Below, in pieces: positions 1-6,974 of a stretch of DNA of 12,882 nt (position 1 is the first letter of the stretch; each line of letters begins with the position of its first letter). The stretch spans positions 1 to 12,882 of the forward strand of contig JBFWWW010000109.1 of the NCBI GenBank assembly GCA_050245975.1, in the 5' to 3' direction. The DNA comes from JBFWWW01 sp050245975 (GTDB taxonomy: Bacteria; Pseudomonadota; Alphaproteobacteria; Rhizobiales; Hyphomicrobiaceae). The notes beneath the pieces are model-generated. The model ran no database searches. It had not been told where the DNA came from and saw only the letters and a list, made by a program, of their open reading frames with translations. Made by a program: the position numbers and the translations under genes.

Positions 1-1327
1 TGGTCGGATGCGTGCCCGGCAGCGTGCGATAGGGAATGCCGTCGCGGTCGATATCCTGGTAGCGGCCCCAATCGGCGCCCTTCGTCTCCTTGAAGGCGTC
101 GAGAGCCGCCGCATCCAGCACCTTGCCGCGGTCGAGAACCTTGCTGTCGTCCCAGGCGAAAGCATCGGTCATCCAGTCGTTCATGCCGATGTCGAGGTCG
201 GACATGACGATGACCGGCGTCTGCAGCCGTTCGGCCAGGTCGAACGCCTGCGCACCGAGCGAGAAGCATTCGGTCGGATTGGACGGGAACAGCAACACGT
301 GCTTGGTGTCGCCGTGCGAGGCATAGGCGCACGAGATGATATCGGACTGCTGCGTGCGCGTCGGCATGCCCGTTGACGGCCCGCCGCGCTGGATGTTGAA
401 CAGCACGACCGGCACCTCGGCGAAATAGGCAAGCCCCAGGAACTCGCTCATCAGCGAGATGCCCGGTCCCGACGTCGCCGTGAAGGACCGCGCACCGTTC
501 CAACCGGCGCCGATCGCAATCCCTATGGCAGCCAATTCATCCTCGGCCTGCACGATGCCGTACATGCGCTTGCCGTCCTTGTTGACGCGAAGCCGCTTGG
601 CGTAGCGCTCGAAGGCCTCGGCCAGAGACGTGGACGGCGTGATGGGATACCAGGCACAGGCGGTCGCGCCGCCGTAGATGGCGCCCAGACCGGCAGCATC
701 GTTGCCGGTCACCATGATCTTGCCCTTCGCGCCATCGGCATGGCGCACCCGGATCGGCAGCGGGCACTTGAAATTGGCCTGCGCAAATTCGCGTCCGAGG
801 TGGACCGCCTCCATGTTGGCCGATACCAGCTTCTCCTTGCCCTTGAGCTGGTCCGCCACGACCCCTTCGACGACCTTCAGATCCATGTCGAGCAGGGCGG
901 TGAGAGCGCCGACGTAGACCATGTTCTTGAAGAGCTGGCGCTGACGCGGGTCGGTCCATTTCTTCGCGCACATCTCGGCGATCGGAATGCCGAGCACCGT
1001 GATGTCGTCGCGCGGCCAGATGCGCGGCAGCGTGCTGTCGTAGAGCAGCCAGCCCCCGGCCGCGACCTCGGCAAGGTCCTCCTTGTAGGTCTGCGGGTTC
1101 ATCGCCACCATCAGGTCGATGCCGTCACGGCGCGCGAGGTAGCCCGCCTCCGACACGCGCACCTCGTACCAGGTCGGCAGGCCTTGGATATTGGAGGGGA
1201 AGATGTTCTTCGGCGAAACGGGAATCCCCATCCGGAACAGCGTCTTGGCGAACATCGTGTTGGCGCTCGCCGAGCCGGACCCGTTGACGGTCGCGAACTT
1301 GATGACGAAGTCGTTGATGCCGCTCAT
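1..1327 (-). CDS. korA: 2-oxoacid:acceptor oxidoreductase, fused gamma/alpha subunit (KorA-like), 3' end beyond the window
   Basis: Partial gene: 442 codons are visible from ATG at 1327, and the C-terminus lies off the left edge. KorA with its partner KorB oxidatively decarboxylates a 2-oxoacid (2-oxoglutarate in the best-known relatives) to the acyl-CoA and passes electrons to ferredoxin or a flavin subunit in the cytoplasm. Residues about 8-190 form the gamma domain (FATVNGSGS near 11-19, FPSNIQGLPTWYEVRV near 43-58). Residues from about 205 are the alpha, pyrimidine-binding domain, with YPITPSTS at 227-234, AEDELAAIG at 261-269, TSGPGISLMSE at 285-295 and the substrate-site stretch RGGPSTGMPTRTQQSD at 314-329. 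The end GIPYRTLPGTHPT is typical of the family. The start is supported by GGAG about 8 bases upstream. It lies 18 bases after korC, so the two are probably co-transcribed. korB is expected just beyond the left edge. The exact 2-oxoacid cannot be read from sequence. Confidence 0.9.
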   Translation of the reverse strand, partial: MSGINDFVIKFATVNGSGSASANTMFAKTLFRMGIPVSPKNIFPSNIQGLPTWYEVRVSEAGYLARRDGIDLMVAMNPQTYKEDLAEVAAGGWLLYDSTLPRIWPRDDITVLGIPIAEMCAKKWTDPRQRQLFKNMVYVGALTALLDMDLKVVEGVVADQLKGKEKLVSANMEAVHLGREFAQANFKCPLPIRVRHADGAKGKIMVTGNDAAGLGAIYGGATACAWYPITPSTSLAEAFERYAKRLRVNKDGKRMYGIVQAEDELAAIGIAIGAGWNGARSFTATSGPGISLMSEFLGLAYFAEVPVVLFNIQRGGPSTGMPTRTQQSDIISCAYASHGDTKHVLLFPSNPTECFSLGAQAFDLAERLQTPVIVMSDLDIGMNDWMTDAFAWDDSKVLDRGKVLDAAALDAFKETKGADWGRYQDIDRDGIPYRTLPGTHPT

Positions 1328-1345
1328 GTCTGCTCCGCATGCGCC

Positions 1346-3187
1346 TCAGGAGGCGTAGGCCTTGTGATGTGAGAGGCAGGCGGACGCGGCCTGCGCCTCG
1401 ATGTACATGAACTTCTGCATGTCCCAGGCACCGGTCGGGCACCGCTCGGCGCACAGCCCGCAGTGCAGGCAGACGTCCTCGTCCTTGGCCATGATGCGGC
1501 CGGTCTTGAGAACATCCGAGACGTAGAGCTCCTGCGACGTATTCAGCGCCGGCACCCTGAGCTCGCGGCGCAAGTCCGCCTCGTCGTCGTTGGCGGTGAA
1601 GTTGATGCAGTCGACCGGGCAGATGTCCATGCAGGCGTCGCACTCTATGCAGAGCGAACGCGTGAAGACCGTCTGGACATCGCAGTTGAGGCAGCGCTCG
1701 GACTCGCGTGCGGCGAGCTGATCGTCATAGCCGAGTTCGACCTCGACCTTCAGATTGCGCAACGACTTCGCCATGTCGGCATGAGGAACGGCAACGCGCC
1801 GGCTGCCGTCGTAGCCGTTCGAATAGGACCACTCGTGGATGCCCATCTTCTGGCTCACGAGCGTGGCGCCGGGCTTGGGGCGCTCCTGCAACGTCTTGCC
1901 GTTGCAAAAGAGATCGATCGAGATCGCCGCCTGGTGTCCGTGCGCGACGGCCCAGATGATGTTCTCCGGGCCCCATGCCGCATCACCGCCGAAGAACACG
2001 CCCGGACGCGTGGACATCATCGTCGTGCGGTCCACAGCCGGCATATCCCATTCGTTGAACTCGAAACCGATGTCCCGCTCGATCCAGGGGAAGGCGTTCT
2101 CCTGCCCGATGGCCATCAGCACGTCATCGCAGGGGAACGTGACTTCCTCGCCGGTCGGTACAAGGCGGCGCTTGCCCTTGTCGTCGTATTCCGCGCGCAT
2201 CTTCTGGAATACGACGCCGGTCAGCCGCCCCTTCTCGACCACGAACGCCTTCGGGTTGTGGTTGTCGAAGATCGGAATGCCCTCGTGCTCGGCCTCCTCG
2301 ATCTCCCAATCGGACGCCTTCATGTCCTTGCGCGGGCTGCGCACCGTCACGCGGACATCCTCGGCGCCAAGCCGCAGCGCCGTCCGGCAGCAGTCCATAG
2401 CCGTGTTGCCGCCACCGATGACGACGACGCGCTTGCCGACCTTCTCGACGTGCCCGAAAGCGACGGAGGTGAGCCAATCGATGCCGATGTGGATGTTGGC
2501 GCCGGCTTCCTTGCGGCCGGGGATGGCGAGGTCCTTGCCTTTGGGCGCGCCGGTCCCGACGAAGATCGCGTCGAACCCTTCGGCGAGCAGCGCCTTCATG
2601 CTTTTGATCTCGTGACCGAAGCGCGCCTCGACGCCGAAGCGCAGGATGCGATCCACCTCGTCATCGAGCACGGCCGCCGGCAGACGGAAGGAGGGGATAT
2701 TCGTGCGCATCAGGCCGCCGCCCTTCGGATCCTTCTCGAAGAGCGTGACGGCATAGCCGAGCGGCAGCAGATCGCGCGCAACGGTAAGCGAGGCGGGCCC
2801 GGCGCCGAGCAATGCGATCCGCTTCCCGTTCTTGACTACGGCGATCGGCGGCATTCGGCCGTCGATGTCGCCTTTATAGTCGGCGGCGACCCGCTTCAGC
2901 CGGCAGATCGCCACCGGCTTTTCCTCGACGCGTCCGCGCCGGCAAGCCGGCTCGCAAGGGCGGTCGCACACCCGGCCAAGGATGCCGGGAAAGACATTCG
3001 ACTCCCAGTTGAGCATGTACGCGTCGGCGTAGCGGCCCTGGGCGATCAGCCGGATGTATTCGGGAACCGGGGTATGGGTGGGGCAAGCCCACTGGCAATC
3101 GACCACTTTGTGGAAGTACTGCGGATTGCTGATGTCGGTGGGGGCCGTGCGCCCCCTGCGTCGCGCCGCGATCTCGCTCGCCTGCAT
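1346..3187 (-). CDS. korC: FAD/[4Fe-4S] NAD(P)-linked electron-transfer subunit of 2-oxoacid oxidoreductase (KorC-like, GltD family)
   Basis: A 613-residue flavoprotein of the glutamate-synthase small-chain family with a ferredoxin tail. The N-terminal Fe-S domain has C31 and C35 (CQWAC) and C74/C78/C82 (CDRPCEPAC). The FAD-binding GAGPAS is at 128-133, a nucleotide-binding GGGNTAMDCC at 258-267 is likely for NAD(P), and the FAD-closing FFGGDAAWGPENI is near 398-410. The tail has C499/C502, then C513-x2-C-x2-C-x3-CP and C573-x2-C-x2-C-x3-CP, consistent with two [4Fe-4S] clusters. In Azoarcus evansii a subunit of this kind (KorC) connects KorAB and ferredoxin with NADP+, and that is the likely role here because korA follows 18 bases downstream. 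The ATG at 3187 has AGGAGG at 3199-3204 on the coding strand. Alternatives are a stand-alone GltD-like protein or a ferredoxin:NADP reductase, made less likely by the korA linkage. The direction of electron flow is not determinable here. Confidence 0.88.
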   Translation of the reverse strand: MQASEIAARRRGRTAPTDISNPQYFHKVVDCQWACPTHTPVPEYIRLIAQGRYADAYMLNWESNVFPGILGRVCDRPCEPACRRGRVEEKPVAICRLKRVAADYKGDIDGRMPPIAVVKNGKRIALLGAGPASLTVARDLLPLGYAVTLFEKDPKGGGLMRTNIPSFRLPAAVLDDEVDRILRFGVEARFGHEIKSMKALLAEGFDAIFVGTGAPKGKDLAIPGRKEAGANIHIGIDWLTSVAFGHVEKVGKRVVVIGGGNTAMDCCRTALRLGAEDVRVTVRSPRKDMKASDWEIEEAEHEGIPIFDNHNPKAFVVEKGRLTGVVFQKMRAEYDDKGKRRLVPTGEEVTFPCDDVLMAIGQENAFPWIERDIGFEFNEWDMPAVDRTTMMSTRPGVFFGGDAAWGPENIIWAVAHGHQAAISIDLFCNGKTLQERPKPGATLVSQKMGIHEWSYSNGYDGSRRVAVPHADMAKSLRNLKVEVELGYDDQLAARESERCLNCDVQTVFTRSLCIECDACMDICPVDCINFTANDDEADLRRELRVPALNTSQELYVSDVLKTGRIMAKDEDVCLHCGLCAERCPTGAWDMQKFMYIEAQAASACLSHHKAYAS

Positions 3188-3447
3188 CGCGTCCTGGTCC
3201 TCCTGCGCCCCCGTGCGGCTTTGAGCGCGCGTTCGGGCGGCTTCTTTTATACCCTGGTAACCTAGTGATCTACGGCGATCTGCAGCAAGACAAAAGAGCC
3301 GGTCCGGAAACGGCTGTGGAGGGCATTCCGGCCCATGAAACGGGCGTGCACTGCACCATCACGAGGCCGCTTCCCGCGCCGGTGCGAGGCGTCGCACGCC
3401 GCCTCTCGAATGCCAACGCATATGGTATGCCAGTTCCGTCGCGAACT
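3188..3447. other. Intergenic stretch between the OYE gene and korC
   Basis: Both flanking genes read on the minus strand, so this 260-base gap should hold the OYE terminator and any korC promoter. Seen: a short hairpin followed by T-rich sequence on the minus strand (3315-3292, listed separately), a perfect 6-bp inverted repeat GTGCGA/TCGCAC at 3382-3397 with a GGCG loop, and TATAAA on the minus strand at 3251-3246. That TATAAA lies 58 bases ahead of the korC start and could be a -10 element, but I find no good -35 at the right spacing. No open frame here resembles a known protein. Confidence 0.5.
3292..3315 (-). terminator. Possible rho-independent terminator after the OYE gene
   Basis: On the minus strand AGCCG and CGGCT form a 5-bp stem around a 9-base loop (3315-3297), followed by CTTTTGTCTTG. 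It lies about 130 bases after the OYE stop. The stem is short and the U-tract interrupted, so this is a weak call. If real, it would separate the OYE transcript from korC-korA. Confidence 0.3.
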
Positions 3448-4560
3448 TCAGGCACTCGCCTTGTGCCGCTCGGCCGGCGGCCAGGTCTTGAGGACGGCAC
3501 GCGCATACTGCGGCGGGGGCACGAGCTCGGCTCCCAGCTCATAGGCGGCATGCCAGCCCCAGTGGGGGTCATCAAGAAAAGCGCGCGCCAGGGCCACAAG
3601 GTCGGCCTCCCCGTCCGCAACAATCTTCTCCGCCTGAGCCGCATTCGTGATCAGGCCGACCGCCATGGTGGGAATGTCCGCCTCCCGGCGGATGCGGGCA
3701 GAGAACGGCACCTGGTAGCCGGGCCCGATCGTGATGCGCGCCGCGGGGTCGATGCCGCCGGACGAGCAGTCCACGAAATCGCACCCCAGACGCTTCAGCT
3801 CGCGTGCCAGCGCCACCGAGTCCTCGATGGACCAGCCGCCGTCCACCCAGTCGATGGCCGAGATGCGCACGCCGAAAGGCTTGGGCTTCGGCCAAACCTC
3901 GCGCATCGCGGCAAAGGTCTCCAGCACGAGGCGCATGCGGTTCTCGCGGCTGCCGCCGTAAGCATCGGTCCGCTTGTTGGAAACCGGCGACAGGAACTGG
4001 TGCAGCAGGTAGCCGTGCGCTCCATGCAGTTCGATCAGATCGAAACCCAACCGGTCCGCCCGCTGCGTGGCGCGCACGAATTCGCTCGTCAGCGCCTTGA
4101 TCTCCTCGACGGTCATGGCGTGGGGCGTATGCCACCCGGCCGCGAACGGCACCGCCGACGCCGACTTCGTCGGCCAGGATTTTTCCGCCAGGGGTTCGGA
4201 AAGCGACTTGCCCTCCCATGGCCGTTTCGATGAGCCCTTCCTCCCCGCGTGTCCCAGCTGGATGCCGAGCTTTGCCGTCCCATAGGTCCGGCACGCCCCG
4301 ATGACGCGCGCCAGCGCCCGCTCGTTCTCATCGGAATAAAGGCCGAGACAGCCGTGCGTGATGCGGCCCTCGCGCTCGACAGCTGTCGCCTCGACCATAA
4401 GCAGGCCGGCGCCCGAATTTGCCAGGGAGCCAAGATGCATCGTGTGCCAGTCCGTCGCCGATCCATCGTCGGCCGAGTATTGGCACATCGGCGATACGAC
4501 GATCCGGTTGGCGAGTTCGACGTCGCGCATGCGGAACGGCTGGAACAAATGGCTCGGCAT
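3448..4560 (-). CDS. Old Yellow Enzyme-type NADH:flavin oxidoreductase (XenA/YqjM class)
   Basis: FMN-dependent ene-reductase of about 370 residues, close to the usual size of this class. These cytosolic enzymes take hydride from NAD(P)H and reduce activated C=C bonds or nitro groups; the natural substrate is usually unknown. In the 370-residue form the active-site cysteine is C26 and the tyrosine Y28 (PMCQYSADDG), the substrate-anchoring pair is H179/H182 (ELHGAHGYLLHQFLSP), and QLGHAGRK lies at 101-108. The C-terminal FLDDPHWGWHAAYELGAE matches the class feature in which a C-terminal aromatic/arginine tail contributes to the active site. I chose ATG 4560 because MPSHLFQPF aligns with known N-termini; an in-frame ATG at 4602 adds 14 residues. 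The gene starts about 100 bases after the receptor gene on the same strand and could be co-transcribed with it. Confidence 0.87.
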   Translation of the reverse strand: MPSHLFQPFRMRDVELANRIVVSPMCQYSADDGSATDWHTMHLGSLANSGAGLLMVEATAVEREGRITHGCLGLYSDENERALARVIGACRTYGTAKLGIQLGHAGRKGSSKRPWEGKSLSEPLAEKSWPTKSASAVPFAAGWHTPHAMTVEEIKALTSEFVRATQRADRLGFDLIELHGAHGYLLHQFLSPVSNKRTDAYGGSRENRMRLVLETFAAMREVWPKPKPFGVRISAIDWVDGGWSIEDSVALARELKRLGCDFVDCSSGGIDPAARITIGPGYQVPFSARIRREADIPTMAVGLITNAAQAEKIVADGEADLVALARAFLDDPHWGWHAAYELGAELVPPPQYARAVLKTWPPAERHKASA

Positions 4561-4663
4561 GAAGGGATTCCCGGCTGCTGCTGACTGCAGCCGCTTTACC
4601 ATCTGGTGGCCTTGCGCGCCACGGTATCGCGGCCGGAAGCCTTCGCGATGCCCTTCAGCCTGT

Positions 4664-6847
4664 TCAATTCAACTTGATCGTGCCGTAGAGACGCACGGTC
4701 CGCCCCGGCTCCAGCACCTCGTCCTTCTTGAAGGACACGGCATTGCGCACGTCGTCGTTGAGAAGGTTCTCGCCCTTGAGGCCGATGATCATCTCCGGAA
4801 CGATGTTCGCGGTTTTGTCGAACTTGAGCGTATAGGCCAGATCGGCATTGAGCAGCGTGTAGCCCTTGGTCGGGGTCTCGTTCTCGCCGATCCTGTTCTG
4901 GTCGAAAGCATGCAGCATCCCGACGCGGGCAAACCAGTTCGTGTCGCGATAGTAGATCCCGCCTCCCAGCCGGTGAGGGGGAATGCGGGGAACGTTTCCG
5001 CCGGCGGCGTCCTCGAAGCTGGCGCGCACGAAATCATACTGTGCATCGACGCCCCAGAGCCCGCGCCAAACCTTGGCAACGTCGTATTGGCCGCCCAGCT
5101 CGAGCCCGTAGAACGTCGCATCGCGCTGCTGGAAAAGGACCTGGTCGAACTCGCCCCCCGGGCCCGGGGCGCACGACGCGGCCGTCGCGTCGCAGGTGGC
5201 GCCTGTGCGCTGCTTGAAGATGAAGCCGTCGAACTTGGTGTAGTAGAGCGACGTGTCAAAGCGGAACCGCCCCAGCGATTTCTTGAAGCCCAGCTCGTAC
5301 GTCTGCGCGGCCTCCGTCCGCAGATCGGGATTGCCGATCTCGAACGTTCCCGTGGCTTCATGCGCACCCTTGGAGAACAGTTCGGCAGAGTCCGGCGCGC
5401 GTTGCACGTACTGCGCCGTCAGGCGGGCCACGACATCGAGAGGCAGCTGATAGAGGAGGCCTGCGCTGACGCTGAGGGGGTGGAACGTCCGATCGGCGGC
5501 GATGGTCGGAAGAAGAGGATCGCTGAAATCGAGCCCCGTCCCGACGACATTCGTCTCCTCGATCCGCGCCGCGCCCTGCAGGCGCAGGCGCTTCGTCATC
5601 TGCAACTCCTCGAACCAGAACCCGGCGATGCTCCGCGTGCGGTTCGGGTCGAGCAGGGAATCGCCTTCGAAGCTCTGCGCCGCAAGATCACGCTGTCGGA
5701 GCTGAGTCCCGACGGCTCCGCGCAGCTCGCCGAACGGCGTCATCACCGGCATGTGCTGGATCTCGATGCGACCCTCGTTCTCCTTGTTGGTGAAGCGGGA
5801 GCCGATTTCCGGTGTGCCCGTCTCCAGGGCGAGCTCGTTGTGCGCATAGTTCGTGCCGCCGAACCAGAAGCGGATCGCCTCGATGCCGTAGTCGCGCACG
5901 CGCCACTCGCCTTTCGACATCACCTTGTCCTGATGCATGTCGATGCGCGTGAGCTCCTCGAGCGCCTCGCCTCCCGGTATGCCGTAGAGACTGTTGAAGC
6001 GGACATAGGCGACGCCGACATAGCCGTTCGGCCCGACGAACGAGCCACCCAGCGAGTAGCCGTCGCTGTTGACGAACGAATTGCGTTCCCTGCCCCGTGG
6101 CGTGCCGTAGTCGTCGGCATCACGCTTGAAGCCGTCCGCATGCAACACCCAGTTTCCGGAGCCGGCCGTCACCTTGAAAGCGCCGTCGGCGCTGCGATCG
6201 ACCGATCCCATGCCGCCGGTCACCGATGCGCTGAACCCGCCGCGCGGAACGAATTCGGGGATGCGGTTGTTGGTGGCGTTCACGACCCCGCCGATCGCCT
6301 GCGAACCGTAGCGCAGCGTTGCCGGACCACGCACCACCTCGATCTGGTCGACCGAGAAGGGATCGATCGGCACGGCATGATCTTCGCTGAGAGCGGAAAC
6401 GTCATGCGATCCGACGCCGTTCTCCTGAACGCGCACGCGGTTGTTATCGAGGCCGCGGATGATCGGGCGGCTGGCTCCCGCAGCGAAATTCGAAGCCGTG
6501 AGGCCGGGCCTGTACTGCAGCGAGTCGGCCAGGTTGGAGCCAGGCGTGGCGTCGATCTGCGTGTCCGTCACCACGGTCAGTGGCGCAAAGGATTCGTCCA
6601 CGATCGTTCCCGCGGGCGACGCATCTGGCGCGGTATCCGCCGCGGCCGGAGCGGCCTGCGCGGGCCGTGAGCGCGCAACGGGGCTCGGCGTCGTAACGAC
6701 GATGCCGGGCAGTTGCGTCTGCGCGAGTGCCGTGTCCGGCACCATTACGAGCGAGACGAGCAGCAACGCCACCAGTCCGTGAAAACCCGAAGCCAAGGTC
6801 GCCGGGTTCATGTCGTGCGATCCCACCTGCCAGCGCCACTTCGTCAC
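4664..6847 (-). CDS. TonB-dependent outer-membrane receptor, ZnuD-like branch
   Basis: Outer-membrane beta-barrel receptor of 727 residues that would import a metal or metal complex using TonB energy. From the GTG start at 6847 a signal peptide covers residues 1-42 (K3, R5, hydrophobic 24-36, cleavage after ALA). A TonB-box-like GIVVTT follows at 48-53, then the plug domain with RPIIRGLDNNRVRVQENG, DHAVPIDPFSVDQIEVVRGP and YGSQAIGGVVN, then the barrel ending in NLLNDDVRNAVSFKKDEVLEPGRTVRL. The DVSALSEDHAVPIDP plug motif, NNRIPE and the C-terminal region resemble ZnuD-type zinc (or haem) receptors. Histidine-rich loops are not obvious, so the ligand is uncertain. GTG has GAGGTG just upstream; an ATG at 6811 preceded by AGGTGGGA is a good alternative but removes the positive n-region charges. 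The protein ends in LN instead of the usual aromatic residue. A Zur-like palindrome lies immediately upstream. Confidence 0.9.
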   Translation of the reverse strand: MTKWRWQVGSHDMNPATLASGFHGLVALLLVSLVMVPDTALAQTQLPGIVVTTPSPVARSRPAQAAPAAADTAPDASPAGTIVDESFAPLTVVTDTQIDATPGSNLADSLQYRPGLTASNFAAGASRPIIRGLDNNRVRVQENGVGSHDVSALSEDHAVPIDPFSVDQIEVVRGPATLRYGSQAIGGVVNATNNRIPEFVPRGGFSASVTGGMGSVDRSADGAFKVTAGSGNWVLHADGFKRDADDYGTPRGRERNSFVNSDGYSLGGSFVGPNGYVGVAYVRFNSLYGIPGGEALEELTRIDMHQDKVMSKGEWRVRDYGIEAIRFWFGGTNYAHNELALETGTPEIGSRFTNKENEGRIEIQHMPVMTPFGELRGAVGTQLRQRDLAAQSFEGDSLLDPNRTRSIAGFWFEELQMTKRLRLQGAARIEETNVVGTGLDFSDPLLPTIAADRTFHPLSVSAGLLYQLPLDVVARLTAQYVQRAPDSAELFSKGAHEATGTFEIGNPDLRTEAAQTYELGFKKSLGRFRFDTSLYYTKFDGFIFKQRTGATCDATAASCAPGPGGEFDQVLFQQRDATFYGLELGGQYDVAKVWRGLWGVDAQYDFVRASFEDAAGGNVPRIPPHRLGGGIYYRDTNWFARVGMLHAFDQNRIGENETPTKGYTLLNADLAYTLKFDKTANIVPEMIIGLKGENLLNDDVRNAVSFKKDEVLEPGRTVRLYGTIKLN

Positions 6848-6864
6848 CCTGCACCTCGCTTAAT

Positions 6865-6882
6865 GATACTGTATAACGTATC
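6865..6882. promoter_or_regulatory. Zur-box-like palindrome at the receptor promoter
   Basis: The 18-bp GATACTGTATAACGTATC is an inverted repeat with 7 of 9 pairs matching. It agrees at 14 of 18 positions with GATATGTTATAACATATC, the Zur consensus I recall from comparative genomics for the Agrobacterium group. It overlaps the putative -10 of the receptor gene, as expected for a repressor site. The match was made by eye, not with a scored matrix. Confidence 0.55.
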
Positions 6883-6907
6883 TACCTATTCAGCTTGGTG
6901 GCCTCAA
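6879..6907 (-). promoter_or_regulatory. Candidate sigma-70 promoter of the receptor gene
   Basis: On the minus strand TTGAGG (6907-6902) and TAGATA (6884-6879) are separated by exactly 17 bases. The -10 match is only fair (3 of 6), but its overlap with the Zur-like palindrome and position about 30 bases before the GTG start support it. Confidence 0.35.
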
Positions 6908-6932
6908 TCCGTGACAGCTGGGGGTTCGCGCT

Positions 6933-6961
6933 TTGCCATAACCCTGAGACATTTTTGTAAC
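6933..6961 (+). promoter_or_regulatory. Candidate sigma-70 promoter of the tonB-like gene
   Basis: TTGCCA (6933-6938) and TGTAAC (6956-6961) are 17 bases apart on the plus strand. The second element overlaps the Zur-like site at 6957-6974. Initiation near 6968 would give either an almost leaderless message from ATG 6973 or a long leader to a later start. Confidence 0.3.
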
Positions 6962-6974
6962 ATTATAACATCAT
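6957..6974. promoter_or_regulatory. Second Zur-box-like site at the tonB-like gene
   Basis: GTAACATTATAACATCAT matches 13 of 18 positions of GTAATGTAATAACATTAC, the Zur consensus I recall for the Rhodobacter group, and 11 of 18 of the Agrobacterium-group form. Its centre is 92 bp from that of the first box, so each divergent gene has its own site. It overlaps the ATG at 6973, which bears on the true start of the gene. Confidence 0.42.

Noticed and set aside
1463..3265. 600-codon plus-strand open frame opposite korC
   Set aside because: Antisense shadow caused by high GC and codon bias; the minus-strand reading has full GltD-like and ferredoxin motifs, and the plus reading resembles nothing.
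3265..4233. 322-codon plus-strand frame opposite the OYE gene
   Set aside because: Overlaps conserved OYE active-site codons on the other strand and has no family resemblance.
4358..6670. 770-codon plus-strand open frame opposite the receptor and part of the OYE gene
   Set aside because: Runs antisense across two clear genes, has no recognisable domain and no ribosome binding site; a GC-rich shadow.
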